Below are positions 50,367-59,707 of a stretch of DNA of 64,000 nt, in pieces; within the stretch, counting starts at the first letter, position 1; each line of letters opens with the position of its first letter. The DNA lies in NCBI RefSeq assembly GCF_001429725.1, contig NZ_LMHV01000043.1, forward strand, positions 514,227 to 578,226, given 5' to 3'. Position numbers and translations under genes: made by a program. The notes under the pieces were generated by a model that saw only the letters and a program-made list of their open reading frames with translations, was not told where the DNA came from and did no database searches. The DNA comes from Rhizobium sp. Root708. Lineage in GTDB: Bacteria > Pseudomonadota > Alphaproteobacteria > Rhizobiales > Rhizobiaceae.

Positions 50367-51497
50367 ATGATTTTCTGGATTCTCGTGGCCGCGATGACGG
50401 CCGCTGTTGCCGCCGTCCTGCTTTATCCGCTTTTGCGTGGAGCGAAAGCGGCCGCCGATGATCGCGCCGGCGAAGCTGCAGTCTATCGCGATCAGCTTCG
50501 GGAACTGGATCGGGACCTCTCCGGCGGGCTGATTTCCACGGAAGAGGCGGAATATGCACGCGCGGAAATCGGTCGCCGCCTGATCGCTGTCTCCGGTGTC
50601 GCATCGGAGCCGTCGAAGCCGCGGGTCGGCAGGCATCTGTTCACCGAAGTCTTCGTCCTGCTGCTGCTGCCTCTTGTCGGGCTCTGTCTTTACGTCACGA
50701 TGGGACGGCCTGACTTGCCGTCCCAGCCGCTCCAGGCGCGCCTGGAGCACCCCGGCAACGACCTAGCGATCCTCGTCTCCAAGGCGGAGCGCCACCTTGC
50801 GGAAAACCCTGACGACGGCAAGGGATGGGACGTTCTCGCGCCGATCTACTACAGCACGATGCGCATCGACGATGCCGAGCTTGCCTATCGCAATGCGATC
50901 CGTCTGCTCGGTCCGACGGCGGCGCGTCTGGATGGCTTGACAGAAACTCTGATGAAACGGTCCGATGGAGCCGTGACCGAGGAGATCACCGCCGTCCTGA
51001 AGCAGTTGCTGCAATCGGAGCCGGATAACCCGCGTGGACGCTTTTATATGGCTCTTGGGCTTGAGCAAGCCGGCCAGAAGGAGCAGGCGCTGGCGGGATT
51101 TGAGGAGCTTGCAAAAGCCTCTGCGCCGGATGCTCCCTGGCTGCCGCTCGTCAACGAGCACATCACCAGGAATGGCGGCACCCCGGCGCAAGCGCAGCCT
51201 CTCGGCAATCCGACGCAGGCGGATGTCGCCGCGGCCGAGCAGATGAGCAGCGGCGACCGGCAGCAGATGGTCAAGGGCATGGTCGAAAGCCTGAACGCCA
51301 AGCTCACGGAAAACCCTGATAATCTCGAAGGCTGGTTGCGCCTGATCCGCTCCTATGCCGTCCTGAACGACAAGGACAATGCCGTCGATGCGCTGAAGCG
51401 CGGGCTTGCGACTTTTCCCGCCAACGGTGACAAAGGCAAGCAGCTCCTGGCGCTCGCGAATGAGCTCGGCATAGCCACGGAAGGATTGACGGAATGA
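50367..51497 (+). CDS. cycH: Cytochrome c maturation protein CcmI (CycH)
   Basis: The 376-residue protein has two membrane segments (MIFWILVAAMTAAVAAVLLY, and about 94-114) flanking a cytoplasmic loop (AVYRDQLRELDRDLSGGLIS), then periplasmic TPR repeats (about 145-330). CcmI binds apocytochrome c and presents it for haem ligation with CcmF/CcmH. The ATG at 50367 is preferred to a TTG at 50358. It is the first gene of cycHJKL; the stop overlaps cycJ by four bases. Confidence 0.93.
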   Translation: MIFWILVAAMTAAVAAVLLYPLLRGAKAAADDRAGEAAVYRDQLRELDRDLSGGLISTEEAEYARAEIGRRLIAVSGVASEPSKPRVGRHLFTEVFVLLLLPLVGLCLYVTMGRPDLPSQPLQARLEHPGNDLAILVSKAERHLAENPDDGKGWDVLAPIYYSTMRIDDAELAYRNAIRLLGPTAARLDGLTETLMKRSDGAVTEEITAVLKQLLQSEPDNPRGRFYMALGLEQAGQKEQALAGFEELAKASAPDAPWLPLVNEHITRNGGTPAQAQPLGNPTQADVAAAEQMSSGDRQQMVKGMVESLNAKLTENPDNLEGWLRLIRSYAVLNDKDNAVDALKRGLATFPANGDKGKQLLALANELGIATEGLTE

Positions 51498-51946
51498 CGC
51501 GCAAGCAGAAGCGCCTTGCGGTTATCGGCGGCGGCATGAGCTTTATTATCGCCGCAGTGCTGCTTGTCATGTTCGCCTTCAGCCAATCGGTGGCCTACTT
51601 CTACATGCCTGCGGATCTCGTCAAGAACCCCGTTCCACCGGGAACGCGGATCCGCCTCGGCGGTCTGGTCGGGCCCGGAAGCATCGTCCGTGGTGTCGGT
51701 TCGACCGTTCAGTTCGGCGTGACCGACGCCAGCGGTGATCTGGTGCGGGTTCGCTATACCGGAATTCTCCCCGACCTCTTCCGGGAAGGGCAGGGCGTGG
51801 TGACCGAAGGACGGTTCGAAACGGGCAGCGACGTCTTTACCGCCGATACAGTGCTTGCAAAGCACGACGAAAAATACATGCCCAAGGAGGTCGCCGACAG
51901 GCTGAAGGCGCAGGGCCTCTGGCAGGAAGGGCAGGCAGCGCAATGA
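51494..51946 (+). CDS. cycJ: Haem chaperone CcmE (CycJ)
   Basis: A 150-residue protein with one N-terminal membrane anchor (about 10-30), the OB-fold domain, and the covalent haem-binding histidine H124 in VLAKHDEKYMPKE. It carries haem in the periplasm to CcmF. It overlaps cycH and cycK by four bases each. Confidence 0.96.
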   Translation: MTRKQKRLAVIGGGMSFIIAAVLLVMFAFSQSVAYFYMPADLVKNPVPPGTRIRLGGLVGPGSIVRGVGSTVQFGVTDASGDLVRVRYTGILPDLFREGQGVVTEGRFETGSDVFTADTVLAKHDEKYMPKEVADRLKAQGLWQEGQAAQ

Positions 51947-53931
51947 TTATCGAGATCGGGCACTACGCACTCATCCTGGCGCTTGCCACGGCCATCGTCC
52001 TGTCGTTCGTTCCGGCGATCGGTGCGCGTCGTCTTGATCAGGCGATGATGGACGTCGCGCCTGTCGGATCCGTGCTTCTCTTTGCGCTGGTCACGCTTTC
52101 CTTCGGCGTTTTGACTTATGCGCATGTCGTGTCGGATTTTTCTGTCGCGAACGTCTGGGAGAACTCGCACTCCCTCGTACCCCTGATCTACAAATACTCG
52201 GGAGTCTGGGGCAATCATGAAGGCTCGATGATGCTCTGGCTGCTGATCCTGGCATTGTTCAGCGCTCTTGTTGCGGTCTTCGGGCGCAATCTGCCGGATA
52301 CGCTGAAGGCGAATGTGCTTTCGGTTCAGGCTTGGATATCGGTTGCCTTCATTCTGTTTATCCTAATGACGTCGAACCCCTTCACGCGGCTCGACCCGGC
52401 GCCCGCCGAGGGCAAGGATCTCAATCCGGTGCTGCAGGATATCGGTCTCGCGATCCATCCGCCGCTGCTCTATCTCGGATATGTCGGCTTTTCGGTCTGT
52501 TTTTCCTTTGCCGTGGCGGCCCTTCTCGAAGGCCGTATTGATGCCGCCTGGGCGCGCTGGGTGCGGCCCTGGACGCTGGCGGCCTGGACATTCCTGACGC
52601 TTGGCATTGCGATGGGCTCCTATTGGGCCTATTACGAGCTCGGCTGGGGTGGCTGGTGGTTCTGGGATCCGGTCGAAAACGCCTCTTTCATGCCCTGGCT
52701 TGCGGGAACGGCGCTCCTTCATTCCGCGCTTGTCATGGAAAAGCGCGAGGCGCTGAAGATCTGGACGGTCCTGCTGGCGCTCCTGACCTTCTCGCTGTCG
52801 CTGATGGGAACCTTCCTCGTCCGCTCGGGCGTCCTGACATCCGTTCACGCCTTCGCCAGCGATCCGACGCGCGGCGTATTCATTCTTTGCATCCTTCTTC
52901 TGTTCATCGGCGGGGCGCTGTCGCTCTTCGCCTTCCGTGCACCGCTGCTTTCCGCGGGCGGCCTCTTTGCGCCGATCTCGCGTGAAGGCGCGTTGGTCGT
53001 GAACAATCTCATTCTCACCGTGGCCTGCGGCACGGTGTTGACCGGCACGCTCTATCCGCTGCTGCTTGAAACCCTGACGGGCGACAAGATTTCCGTCGGC
53101 CCGCCCTTCTTCAATATGACGTTCGGCTTCCTGATGGCACCCTTGCTCGTCGCGGTGCCCTTTGGACCGCTGCTGGCATGGAAGCGCGGCGATCTGCTCG
53201 GCGCCTTGCAACGACTGTATGTTGCCGCCGCCTTTTCGCTGGTTGCCGCCCTGGTCTTCTTCTACGTCAAGCACGGCGGCCCGGTGCTCGCCGCGCTCGG
53301 CTTCGCTGCGGGTCTGTTCCTTGTGTTCGGCGCGATCGCGGATCTCTGGTACCGTGCCGGCGTCGGCAAGGTGGCGGCCAGCGTTGCGTTTCGCCGCCTG
53401 ACCGGCTTGCCGCGTTCGGCATTCGGGACAGCACTGGCTCATGCCGGCCTCGGGCTGACCGTTCTCGGCATCGTAGCCGTCACGACCTTCGAGACGGAGC
53501 ACGTCACGCAGATGAAGCCTGGCGAAGTCATCGAGGCAGGAGGCCATAGCCTGCGGTTCGACGGCATGAAACCGGCGCGCGGACCGAACTATACCGAGGA
53601 GCGAGGGCACTTCACCATCGGGCGTGGCGGCGTCGAGGTTGCCGACGTCTGGTCATCGAAGCGGATCTATACGGCGCGGCAGATGCCGACGACCGAGGCC
53701 GGGATCCTCACCTTCGGGTCGAGCCAGCTCTACGTGTCGTTGGGCGATGCGACGAACGACGGTGGTGTCGTCGTCCGGGTGTGGTGGAAGCCATATATCC
53801 TGTTCATCTGGGGTGGTGCACTTGTCATGGCGTTTGGCGGCTTCGTCTCGCTGAGCGACCGCCGCCTCCGCGTCGGCGCACCTCGCCGAAAGGCGCGGCC
53901 GGCATCGCCGGTGATGGAGCCTGCGGAATGA
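51943..53931 (+). CDS. cycK: Haem lyase subunit CcmF (CycK)
   Basis: The 662-residue membrane protein has the haem-handling tryptophan-rich motif WGGWWFWDPVENASFMPWL, conserved histidines (for example NHEGSMMLW, LAIHPPLLYLGYVGF) and about 15 membrane segments, typical of CcmF. It joins haem from CcmE to the apocytochrome CxxCH site. Its stop overlaps the cycL start by four bases. Confidence 0.97.
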   Translation: MIIEIGHYALILALATAIVLSFVPAIGARRLDQAMMDVAPVGSVLLFALVTLSFGVLTYAHVVSDFSVANVWENSHSLVPLIYKYSGVWGNHEGSMMLWLLILALFSALVAVFGRNLPDTLKANVLSVQAWISVAFILFILMTSNPFTRLDPAPAEGKDLNPVLQDIGLAIHPPLLYLGYVGFSVCFSFAVAALLEGRIDAAWARWVRPWTLAAWTFLTLGIAMGSYWAYYELGWGGWWFWDPVENASFMPWLAGTALLHSALVMEKREALKIWTVLLALLTFSLSLMGTFLVRSGVLTSVHAFASDPTRGVFILCILLLFIGGALSLFAFRAPLLSAGGLFAPISREGALVVNNLILTVACGTVLTGTLYPLLLETLTGDKISVGPPFFNMTFGFLMAPLLVAVPFGPLLAWKRGDLLGALQRLYVAAAFSLVAALVFFYVKHGGPVLAALGFAAGLFLVFGAIADLWYRAGVGKVAASVAFRRLTGLPRSAFGTALAHAGLGLTVLGIVAVTTFETEHVTQMKPGEVIEAGGHSLRFDGMKPARGPNYTEERGHFTIGRGGVEVADVWSSKRIYTARQMPTTEAGILTFGSSQLYVSLGDATNDGGVVVRVWWKPYILFIWGGALVMAFGGFVSLSDRRLRVGAPRRKARPASPVMEPAE

Positions 53932-54383
53932 TGCGCCGTCTGCTTCTCGCTGCCGCCTTCGTGCTCGCGGCTGCGCCAGCATTCGCGGTCAACCCCGATG
54001 AGGTGCTTGCGGACCCCGCTCTGGAGGCGCGCGCGCGGACCATCTCGGCCGAGCTGCGCTGCATGGTTTGCCAGAACCAGTCGATCGACGACTCCAATGC
54101 GGAACTCGCGAAGGATCTCCGGTTGCTCGTTCGCGAGCGGATCACCGATGGCGACAGCGACGAGCAGGTGATGAGCTATATCGTTTCCCGCTATGGCGAG
54201 TTCGTTCTTCTCCGCCCACGCTTCGAGGCAAAGACCCTGATGCTGTGGGGGGCTCCGCTGGTGCTGTTCGTGGTCGGCGGGATTTCGCTGTTGGTCTTCG
54301 CTCGCCGCCGGACAGGCAAGCCGACCGGCTCGACGCTGACCGCCGAAGAACAGGCAAAGCTCGACGATCTGCTCAAGAGCTAG
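53928..54383 (+). CDS. cycL: Cytochrome c maturation protein CcmH (CycL)
   Basis: A 151-residue protein with an N-terminal signal peptide (LLLAAAFVLAAAPAFAV), the thioredox motif LRCMVCQNQSIDDSN that reduces the apocytochrome disulfide, and a C-terminal membrane segment (about 105-125). Its last 11 bases overlap the convergent MFS gene. Confidence 0.96.
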   Translation: MMRRLLLAAAFVLAAAPAFAVNPDEVLADPALEARARTISAELRCMVCQNQSIDDSNAELAKDLRLLVRERITDGDSDEQVMSYIVSRYGEFVLLRPRFEAKTLMLWGAPLVLFVVGGISLLVFARRRTGKPTGSTLTAEEQAKLDDLLKS

Positions 54384-55584
54384 ATCGAGCACGGCTCCGC
54401 AGCAGCGACAGGCCGTAGAAGACCGCGAAAGCGAGGACGACGCTTCCCGCGGTCACCGGACCGGCGGCGGGGGAGTAGATATCCATGACGGCTCCAACCG
54501 TCGAGGAGCCAGCAGCACTGCCGATGGCGTAGGCAAGCGCGAATGCCGCGCTTCCTGCTACAAGCGCCTTGCCGGCAAAGCGTTCCCCGAGGATCGTCAG
54601 GGCGCAGGTGTAGAGCGAAAAGCTCGCGGTCCCCATGATGCCGAACGCAATCAGGATCGCCGCCTGCGATTCCAGAAAAGGAATGGCGATGAAGCTCAGG
54701 CCGGCGGTGACCGCCGAGAAGAGAGCTACTCCCGAGCGCGATGTCTTGTCGAGGAACCAGCCGACAAGCGGTTGGGCCAAGGCTGTCGGCAGGGCGAGGA
54801 TCGTGACGCTGATGGCGGCGAAAGACTCCGAATAACCGAGCCGCACGAAGTAGACCGGCATTGCGGAAATGGCGGCGATGTCGGCAATCGCGAACGCGGC
54901 AACCATGCAAACCAGCAACGGTGCGCGCCGAACAAAGCTGAAAAGAGCTCCGGAGGCAGCCTGCTCAGGCTGTGTGCGTGCTTTTCGGGTCAATATCACG
55001 GTGAGGAAGGCGACGCAGGCAACATAGACGGCCAGAAGCGCGAAGGCGAAGCCGTTCTTCGTGCCGAAGAGCGGGATCGCCAGAGGACCGGCGGCAAAGC
55101 CTCCGCACATGCCGGCACCATAGAGCCCCGAAATGCGGCCGCGCAGGCGATCAGGGCACGCGGTATTGAGCCAGGCCTCACTGAGCATGAAGATGAGGCT
55201 GACGCAGACGCCCAACGAGAAGCGCGCGACACACCATACCCAAAAGTTGTCGGAACTTGCGAAGACCGAAAGACTGAGTGCACAGCCGACGAGGCCGCCG
55301 ACGATCAGCCGGTCGCCACGCACGAGACGCGTTAACGCTCCGACGGCGAATGTCGCCGTACCCAGCCCCGCCGCGAAGCAGCCGGCGTTGAAGCCGATCA
55401 GGCTTTGCGCGACATTGCGATGCTCGAGAACCAGCGAAATCAGCGGGTAGGTCAGGCCCTGCGCAACGGCAAAAGCGGTCACACCGATGATAACCGCGGC
55501 TATTGCCGCCGTGTCGGGCGCGAAATCTGCAGTCGAAATTGCGTGGGTCATTGAGGTCGGTGTCCGATTTTCCAGCGCATCCAT
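54373..55584 (-). CDS. MFS transporter (YcaD-like)
   Basis: The protein has 403 residues and about 12 membrane segments. Between helices 2 and 3 it has LTRLVRGDRLIVGGL, and later WLNTACPDRLRGRISGLYGA, as in YcaD/YfkF-like MFS carriers. Substrate unknown. A later ATG at 55551 (MTHAISTAD) is an alternative start. It is convergent with cycL, sharing 11 bases at the 3' ends, so the two transcripts must run through each other. Confidence 0.88.
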   Translation of the reverse strand: MDALENRTPTSMTHAISTADFAPDTAAIAAVIIGVTAFAVAQGLTYPLISLVLEHRNVAQSLIGFNAGCFAAGLGTATFAVGALTRLVRGDRLIVGGLVGCALSLSVFASSDNFWVWCVARFSLGVCVSLIFMLSEAWLNTACPDRLRGRISGLYGAGMCGGFAAGPLAIPLFGTKNGFAFALLAVYVACVAFLTVILTRKARTQPEQAASGALFSFVRRAPLLVCMVAAFAIADIAAISAMPVYFVRLGYSESFAAISVTILALPTALAQPLVGWFLDKTSRSGVALFSAVTAGLSFIAIPFLESQAAILIAFGIMGTASFSLYTCALTILGERFAGKALVAGSAAFALAYAIGSAAGSSTVGAVMDIYSPAAGPVTAGSVVLAFAVFYGLSLLRSRARSSS

Positions 55585-55777
55585 AGCGATTTGCGCGGAA
55601 GGCGTCGACAGCGAACATCAAGCGGTCCGGGCGGCAGGCGACGTCGAAAGCATCGTACATTACGATTTTTTCATCGCTCGGACAGTTCGCAGTAAGGTGT
55701 GCCGTCCTATATCTTCGTTCATCAGCCGATCCGGTGACTGCCGGTCCTGTCGATGTAAAACGAAGAAGGTGCCACTT

Positions 55778-57346
55778 ATGCTTAAGAATATCAAAGCTCC
55801 GTCGCTCAGTACCGCGCTGAAGGCCTCGACCGTCGCGGGTCTTGCCGCTGCGGTGCTTGCAACCGGTATTCCCCTCCAGATCACATCCTCCTATGCAGAA
55901 GCAGTGAAGGTTCAGGCGCCGTCCGTTCCGAGTTTCGCAAACGTCGTCGATGCCGTTTCGCCGGCCGTCGTGTCCGTTCGAGTTGAAAGCCGCGTCAAGC
56001 CGGTAGCTGACGACGAAGGCAATGGCTTCTCGTTTGACTTCAACGGCCGCGGCTTCGACGATCTGCCGGATGCTCTGAAGCCTTTCTTCCGCCAGTTCGG
56101 CGAGCAGGGCCCGCAGGGTCATCGCGGTGGCCCTCCCGGCAAGCACTTCGGTCAGCCTGACAGCAAGGGTCGTCTGCGCCCGGTCGCTCAGGGCTCCGGC
56201 TTCTTCATCTCTGAGGACGGCTATATCGTCACCAACAATCACGTCGTCTCTGACGGCAGCGCCTTCGTTGCGGTCATGAACGACGGCACGGAACTCGATG
56301 CCAAGTTGATCGGCAAGGACCCGCGCACCGATCTCGCGGTCCTCAAGGTCGAGGCCAAGGGACGCAAGTTCACCTACGTCAACTGGGCGGACGATCACAA
56401 TGTTCGCGTCGGCGACTGGGTCGTTGCCGTCGGCAACCCGTTCGGTCTTGGCGGCACGGTGACGGCAGGTATCGTCTCGGCTCGCGGCCGTGATATCGGC
56501 TCCGGCCCCTACGACGACTATCTGCAGGTCGACGCCGCTGTGAACCGGGGCAATTCGGGCGGACCGACCTTCAACCTGAACGGCGAAGTCGTCGGTATCA
56601 ACACCGCCATCTTCTCCCCATCAGGCGGTAGCGTTGGCATCGCCTTCGCAATTCCGGCATCGACGGCCAAGGACGTCGTTGCCGACCTGATGAAGGACGG
56701 CACGGTCTCCCGTGGTTGGCTCGGCGTTCAGATCCAGCCGGTGACGAAGGATATCGCCGACTCGCTCGGTCTCTCCGAAGCCAACGGCGCGCTCGTCGTC
56801 TCTCCGCAGGACGGCTCGCCTGGCCAGAAGGCCGGCATGAAGGCTGGTGACGTCGTAACCGCTCTCAACGGTGAACCAGTCAAGGATGCCCGCGATCTCA
56901 GCCGCCGTATCGGCGCGATGCAGCCTGGAAAGAAGGTCGAACTCTCGATCTGGCGCTCGGGCAAGGCACAGTCCCTGCAGGTCGAACTCGGCACGCTGCC
57001 GGCCGACCAGAAGGACGCTTCGAGCGACACCGACGATCAGGCACCGGAAGCGCAGGCTCCGGCCTCCGAAAAGGCGCTCGCCGATCTCGGTCTGACCGTC
57101 GGTCCTTCGGATGACGGCAAGGGCTTGCAGATCACCGGTATCGATCCGAACTCCGACGCAGCCGACAAGGGCATCAAGGAAGGCGAGAAGATCACCTCGG
57201 TCAACAACCAGGACGTCTCCTCCGCCGATGACGTCGTCAAGCTGCTGAACCAGGCAAAGAAGGACGGGCGCACCCGCGCGCTCTTCCAGATCCTGTCGAA
57301 GGACGGCAGCCGCTTCGTTGCCCTTCCGCTCGACGGTCAGGGCTAA
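55778..57346 (+). CDS. degP: Periplasmic serine protease DegP/HtrA
   Basis: The protein has 522 residues: a signal peptide (to about 40), a trypsin-like protease domain with triad H155 (NNHVV), D185 (RTDLAV) and S260 (NRGNSGGP), then two PDZ domains (about 320-410 and 430-515). It degrades or refolds damaged envelope proteins. A Gly/Gln-rich insert (GEQGPQGHRGGPPG) corresponds to the LA loop. AAGAAGG precedes the ATG. It is followed by a hairpin and then a two-component pair, the arrangement I recall around degP1 in S. meliloti. Confidence 0.95.
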   Translation: MLKNIKAPSLSTALKASTVAGLAAAVLATGIPLQITSSYAEAVKVQAPSVPSFANVVDAVSPAVVSVRVESRVKPVADDEGNGFSFDFNGRGFDDLPDALKPFFRQFGEQGPQGHRGGPPGKHFGQPDSKGRLRPVAQGSGFFISEDGYIVTNNHVVSDGSAFVAVMNDGTELDAKLIGKDPRTDLAVLKVEAKGRKFTYVNWADDHNVRVGDWVVAVGNPFGLGGTVTAGIVSARGRDIGSGPYDDYLQVDAAVNRGNSGGPTFNLNGEVVGINTAIFSPSGGSVGIAFAIPASTAKDVVADLMKDGTVSRGWLGVQIQPVTKDIADSLGLSEANGALVVSPQDGSPGQKAGMKAGDVVTALNGEPVKDARDLSRRIGAMQPGKKVELSIWRSGKAQSLQVELGTLPADQKDASSDTDDQAPEAQAPASEKALADLGLTVGPSDDGKGLQITGIDPNSDAADKGIKEGEKITSVNNQDVSSADDVVKLLNQAKKDGRTRALFQILSKDGSRFVALPLDGQG

Positions 57347-57364
57347 TCCTCTCCGCCAGAAACC

Positions 57365-57396
57365 AGGAGCCGCGCCACTGCGCGCGGCTCCTTTCC
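57365..57396 (+). terminator. Hairpin between degP and the downstream regulator gene
   Basis: AGGAGCCGCGC and GCGCGGCTCCT form a perfect 11-base stem with a six-base loop, followed by TTTCC. The T tract is short, so this may be a partial terminator that lets some transcripts continue into the response regulator. Confidence 0.65.
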
Positions 57397-57488
57397 GTCA
57401 ATGCATCATGGGTGCCGCGATGACGTCCCTGCAACAGGACACAGCTTCAAGTCTTGCCGAAACACAGCCGACGGGTAATGTCGGGCGC

Positions 57489-58166
57489 ATGAAGATTCTG
57501 ATTATCGAAGACGATCTGGAAGCGGCCGCTTATCTCACGAAAGCCTTTCGCGAGGCGGGCATTGTCGCCGATCATGCAAGTGACGGTGAGAGCGGCCTGT
57601 TCATGGGCACTGAAAATACCTACGACGTGATCGTCATCGACCGCATGTTGCCGCGTCGCGACGGCTTGTCCGTTATCAGCGAGCTTCGCCGCAAGGCAAT
57701 TCATACGCCGGTTCTGATCCTTTCGGCCCTCGGCCAGGTGGACGACCGCGTGACCGGACTTCGCGCCGGCGGCGATGACTATCTCCCGAAGCCTTACGCC
57801 TTCAGCGAACTTCTCGCCCGTGTCGAAGTGCTGGGTCGTCGCAAGGGCACGCCCGACCAGGACGTCGTCTATCGCGTCGGCGACCTGGAGCTTGACCGCC
57901 TGTCCCACGAGGTCCGGCGCGGCGGCAAGGAAATCCCGCTGCAGCCGCGCGAATTCCGTCTTCTCGAATATCTCATGAAGAATGCCGGGCAGGTGGTGAC
58001 GCGAACCATGCTCCTTGAAAACGTCTGGGACTACCATTTCGACCCGCAGACCAATGTGATCGACGTGCATGTCTCGCGCCTTCGCTCGAAGATCGAGAAG
58101 GACTTTAGCCAGCCGCTACTGAAGACCATTCGCGGTGCCGGTTATATGATCAAGGATGAGGGATGA
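57489..58166 (+). CDS. OmpR-family response regulator
   Basis: A 225-residue protein with receiver acidic residues E8-D9-D10 region (KILIIEDDLE), phosphoacceptor D51 in DVIVIDRMLPRRDG, and a winged-helix output domain (LQPREFRLLEYLMKNAGQVV, NVIDVHVSRLRSKIEKDF). It is followed by its kinase with a four-base overlap. An in-frame ATG at 57420 would add 23 residues (MTSLQQDTASS); I chose 57489 because receiver domains normally start there. The link to degP suggests envelope-stress control, by position only. Confidence 0.88.
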   Translation: MKILIIEDDLEAAAYLTKAFREAGIVADHASDGESGLFMGTENTYDVIVIDRMLPRRDGLSVISELRRKAIHTPVLILSALGQVDDRVTGLRAGGDDYLPKPYAFSELLARVEVLGRRKGTPDQDVVYRVGDLELDRLSHEVRRGGKEIPLQPREFRLLEYLMKNAGQVVTRTMLLENVWDYHFDPQTNVIDVHVSRLRSKIEKDFSQPLLKTIRGAGYMIKDEG

Positions 58167-59563
58167 GCCGTTTTCGGGTTCTCTTTAAGTCCACCGCGGT
58201 CCGTCTCTCTGCCCTTTACATCCTGCTCTTCGCGATCTGTGCCGCGACGCTCGTCTTCTATGTGACGGCGATGTCGGAGCGGCTCCTGACGAGCCAGATC
58301 CGCGAAGCCGTGCAGCAGGAAGTCGATCAGGTCCAGCGGGCCTATGATACGGGTGGCATGAATCTGCTCCTGCGGACGATGGAACGTCGTGCGCGCCAGC
58401 CGGGCGCCAACCTCTACATCATTGCCGGCCCTTCCGGCGACATCCTCGCCGGCAACGTTGCTTCGGTCCAGCCGGGCGTAATGCTGGAGGAGGGGTGGAC
58501 GTCGCTGCCGTTCTTCTATCAGCGCTACTCGGAAGGCGGGCAAGCGAAGCGCCACATGGCGGTCGCCAACATCGAAGTCCTCGACAATGGTTTGAAGATC
58601 CTGATCGGACGCGATCTCGGAGAGCCGGAGGCATTCCGTGGCCTCGTGCGCCAGGCGCTGATGATTGCTTTGGCGATCATGGGTCTGGGCGCGATCATCA
58701 TCTGGTTCGGCATCGGCCGAAATGCACTGAAACGCATCGATCGCATGTCGGCCGCCAGCAAGAAGATCATGGCGGGCGACCTGTCGCAGCGCCTTCCGGT
58801 CGGTGGTTCGGGTGACGAATTCGATCGTCTGTCTGCATCGCTGAACGCGATGCTCGGTCGAATTGAAAAGCTGAACGAGGGCTTGCGGCAGGTCTCCGAC
58901 AATATCGCACACGATCTGAAGACCCCGCTGACGCGCCTGCGCAACAAGGCCGCGGATGCGCTGGATACGCCTGAACCCGATGTGAGGCGCGTTGCTCTGG
59001 AGGGGATTATCTCCGAATCCGACCAGTTGATCCGAACCTTCAATGCGCTGCTGATGATCTCTCGCGTCGAGGCTGGATCGGTCGCGGCCGAAATGTCGAT
59101 GGTCGATCTTTCCGCGATCGTCGCTGACAGCGCCGAGCTCTATGAGCCCGTCGCCGATGAAGCGGGCCTTGCACTGACCTCGGCCATCGACCCGGGCGTA
59201 GAGGTGCAGGGAAATCGCGAACTGATCGGCCAGGCGATCTTCAATCTCATCGACAATGCGATCAAATACGCCTCCGGCAGTGATGGTGGCGACATTGCGC
59301 TGCGCCTCGTGCGGCGGAACGACGGCATCTGCCTACAGGTAGCTGATCATGGTGCCGGTATTCCGGCCGAGAAGCGGGAAGAAGTCCTCAAGCGCTTCGT
59401 TCGCCTTGACGAAAGTCGGTCGAAGCCCGGCACCGGGCTTGGGCTTTCGCTGGTGGAAGCGGTCATGGAACTGCACGGCGGTCGTCTCGAACTTTCGGAT
59501 ACGGATGCCGACAACCCGGCCCGCCGCGGCCTGACGGTCACGATGGTATTCCCGGCAAAATAG
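58163..59563 (+). CDS. Sensor histidine kinase
   Basis: The 466-residue kinase has membrane segments at about 12-32 and 165-190, a periplasmic domain, a HAMP domain (SAASKKIMAGDLSQRLPVGG), the phosphoacceptor H250 in NIAHDLKTPLTRLRNKA, and a HATPase_c domain (FNLIDNAIKYA, VADHGAGIP, GTGLGLSLVEAVM). The ATG overlaps the regulator stop (ATGA). Its signal is unknown. It is the partner of the OmpR-type regulator upstream. Confidence 0.9.
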   Translation: MSRFRVLFKSTAVRLSALYILLFAICAATLVFYVTAMSERLLTSQIREAVQQEVDQVQRAYDTGGMNLLLRTMERRARQPGANLYIIAGPSGDILAGNVASVQPGVMLEEGWTSLPFFYQRYSEGGQAKRHMAVANIEVLDNGLKILIGRDLGEPEAFRGLVRQALMIALAIMGLGAIIIWFGIGRNALKRIDRMSAASKKIMAGDLSQRLPVGGSGDEFDRLSASLNAMLGRIEKLNEGLRQVSDNIAHDLKTPLTRLRNKAADALDTPEPDVRRVALEGIISESDQLIRTFNALLMISRVEAGSVAAEMSMVDLSAIVADSAELYEPVADEAGLALTSAIDPGVEVQGNRELIGQAIFNLIDNAIKYASGSDGGDIALRLVRRNDGICLQVADHGAGIPAEKREEVLKRFVRLDESRSKPGTGLGLSLVEAVMELHGGRLELSDTDADNPARRGLTVTMVFPAK

Positions 59564-59707
59564 AAGCATTGCGGTCACTCGCGCCGAATGTCGCAACAGG
59601 TCAATTTGGAGGTTGGCCGCGCGCGTCTTGGACCCTAACTTACTCGGCAAGAGCCGGAGGGACGTCTGATTCCCTCACCGGCCGTTCGCTGTAGCCAGGG
59701 AGGGCGC

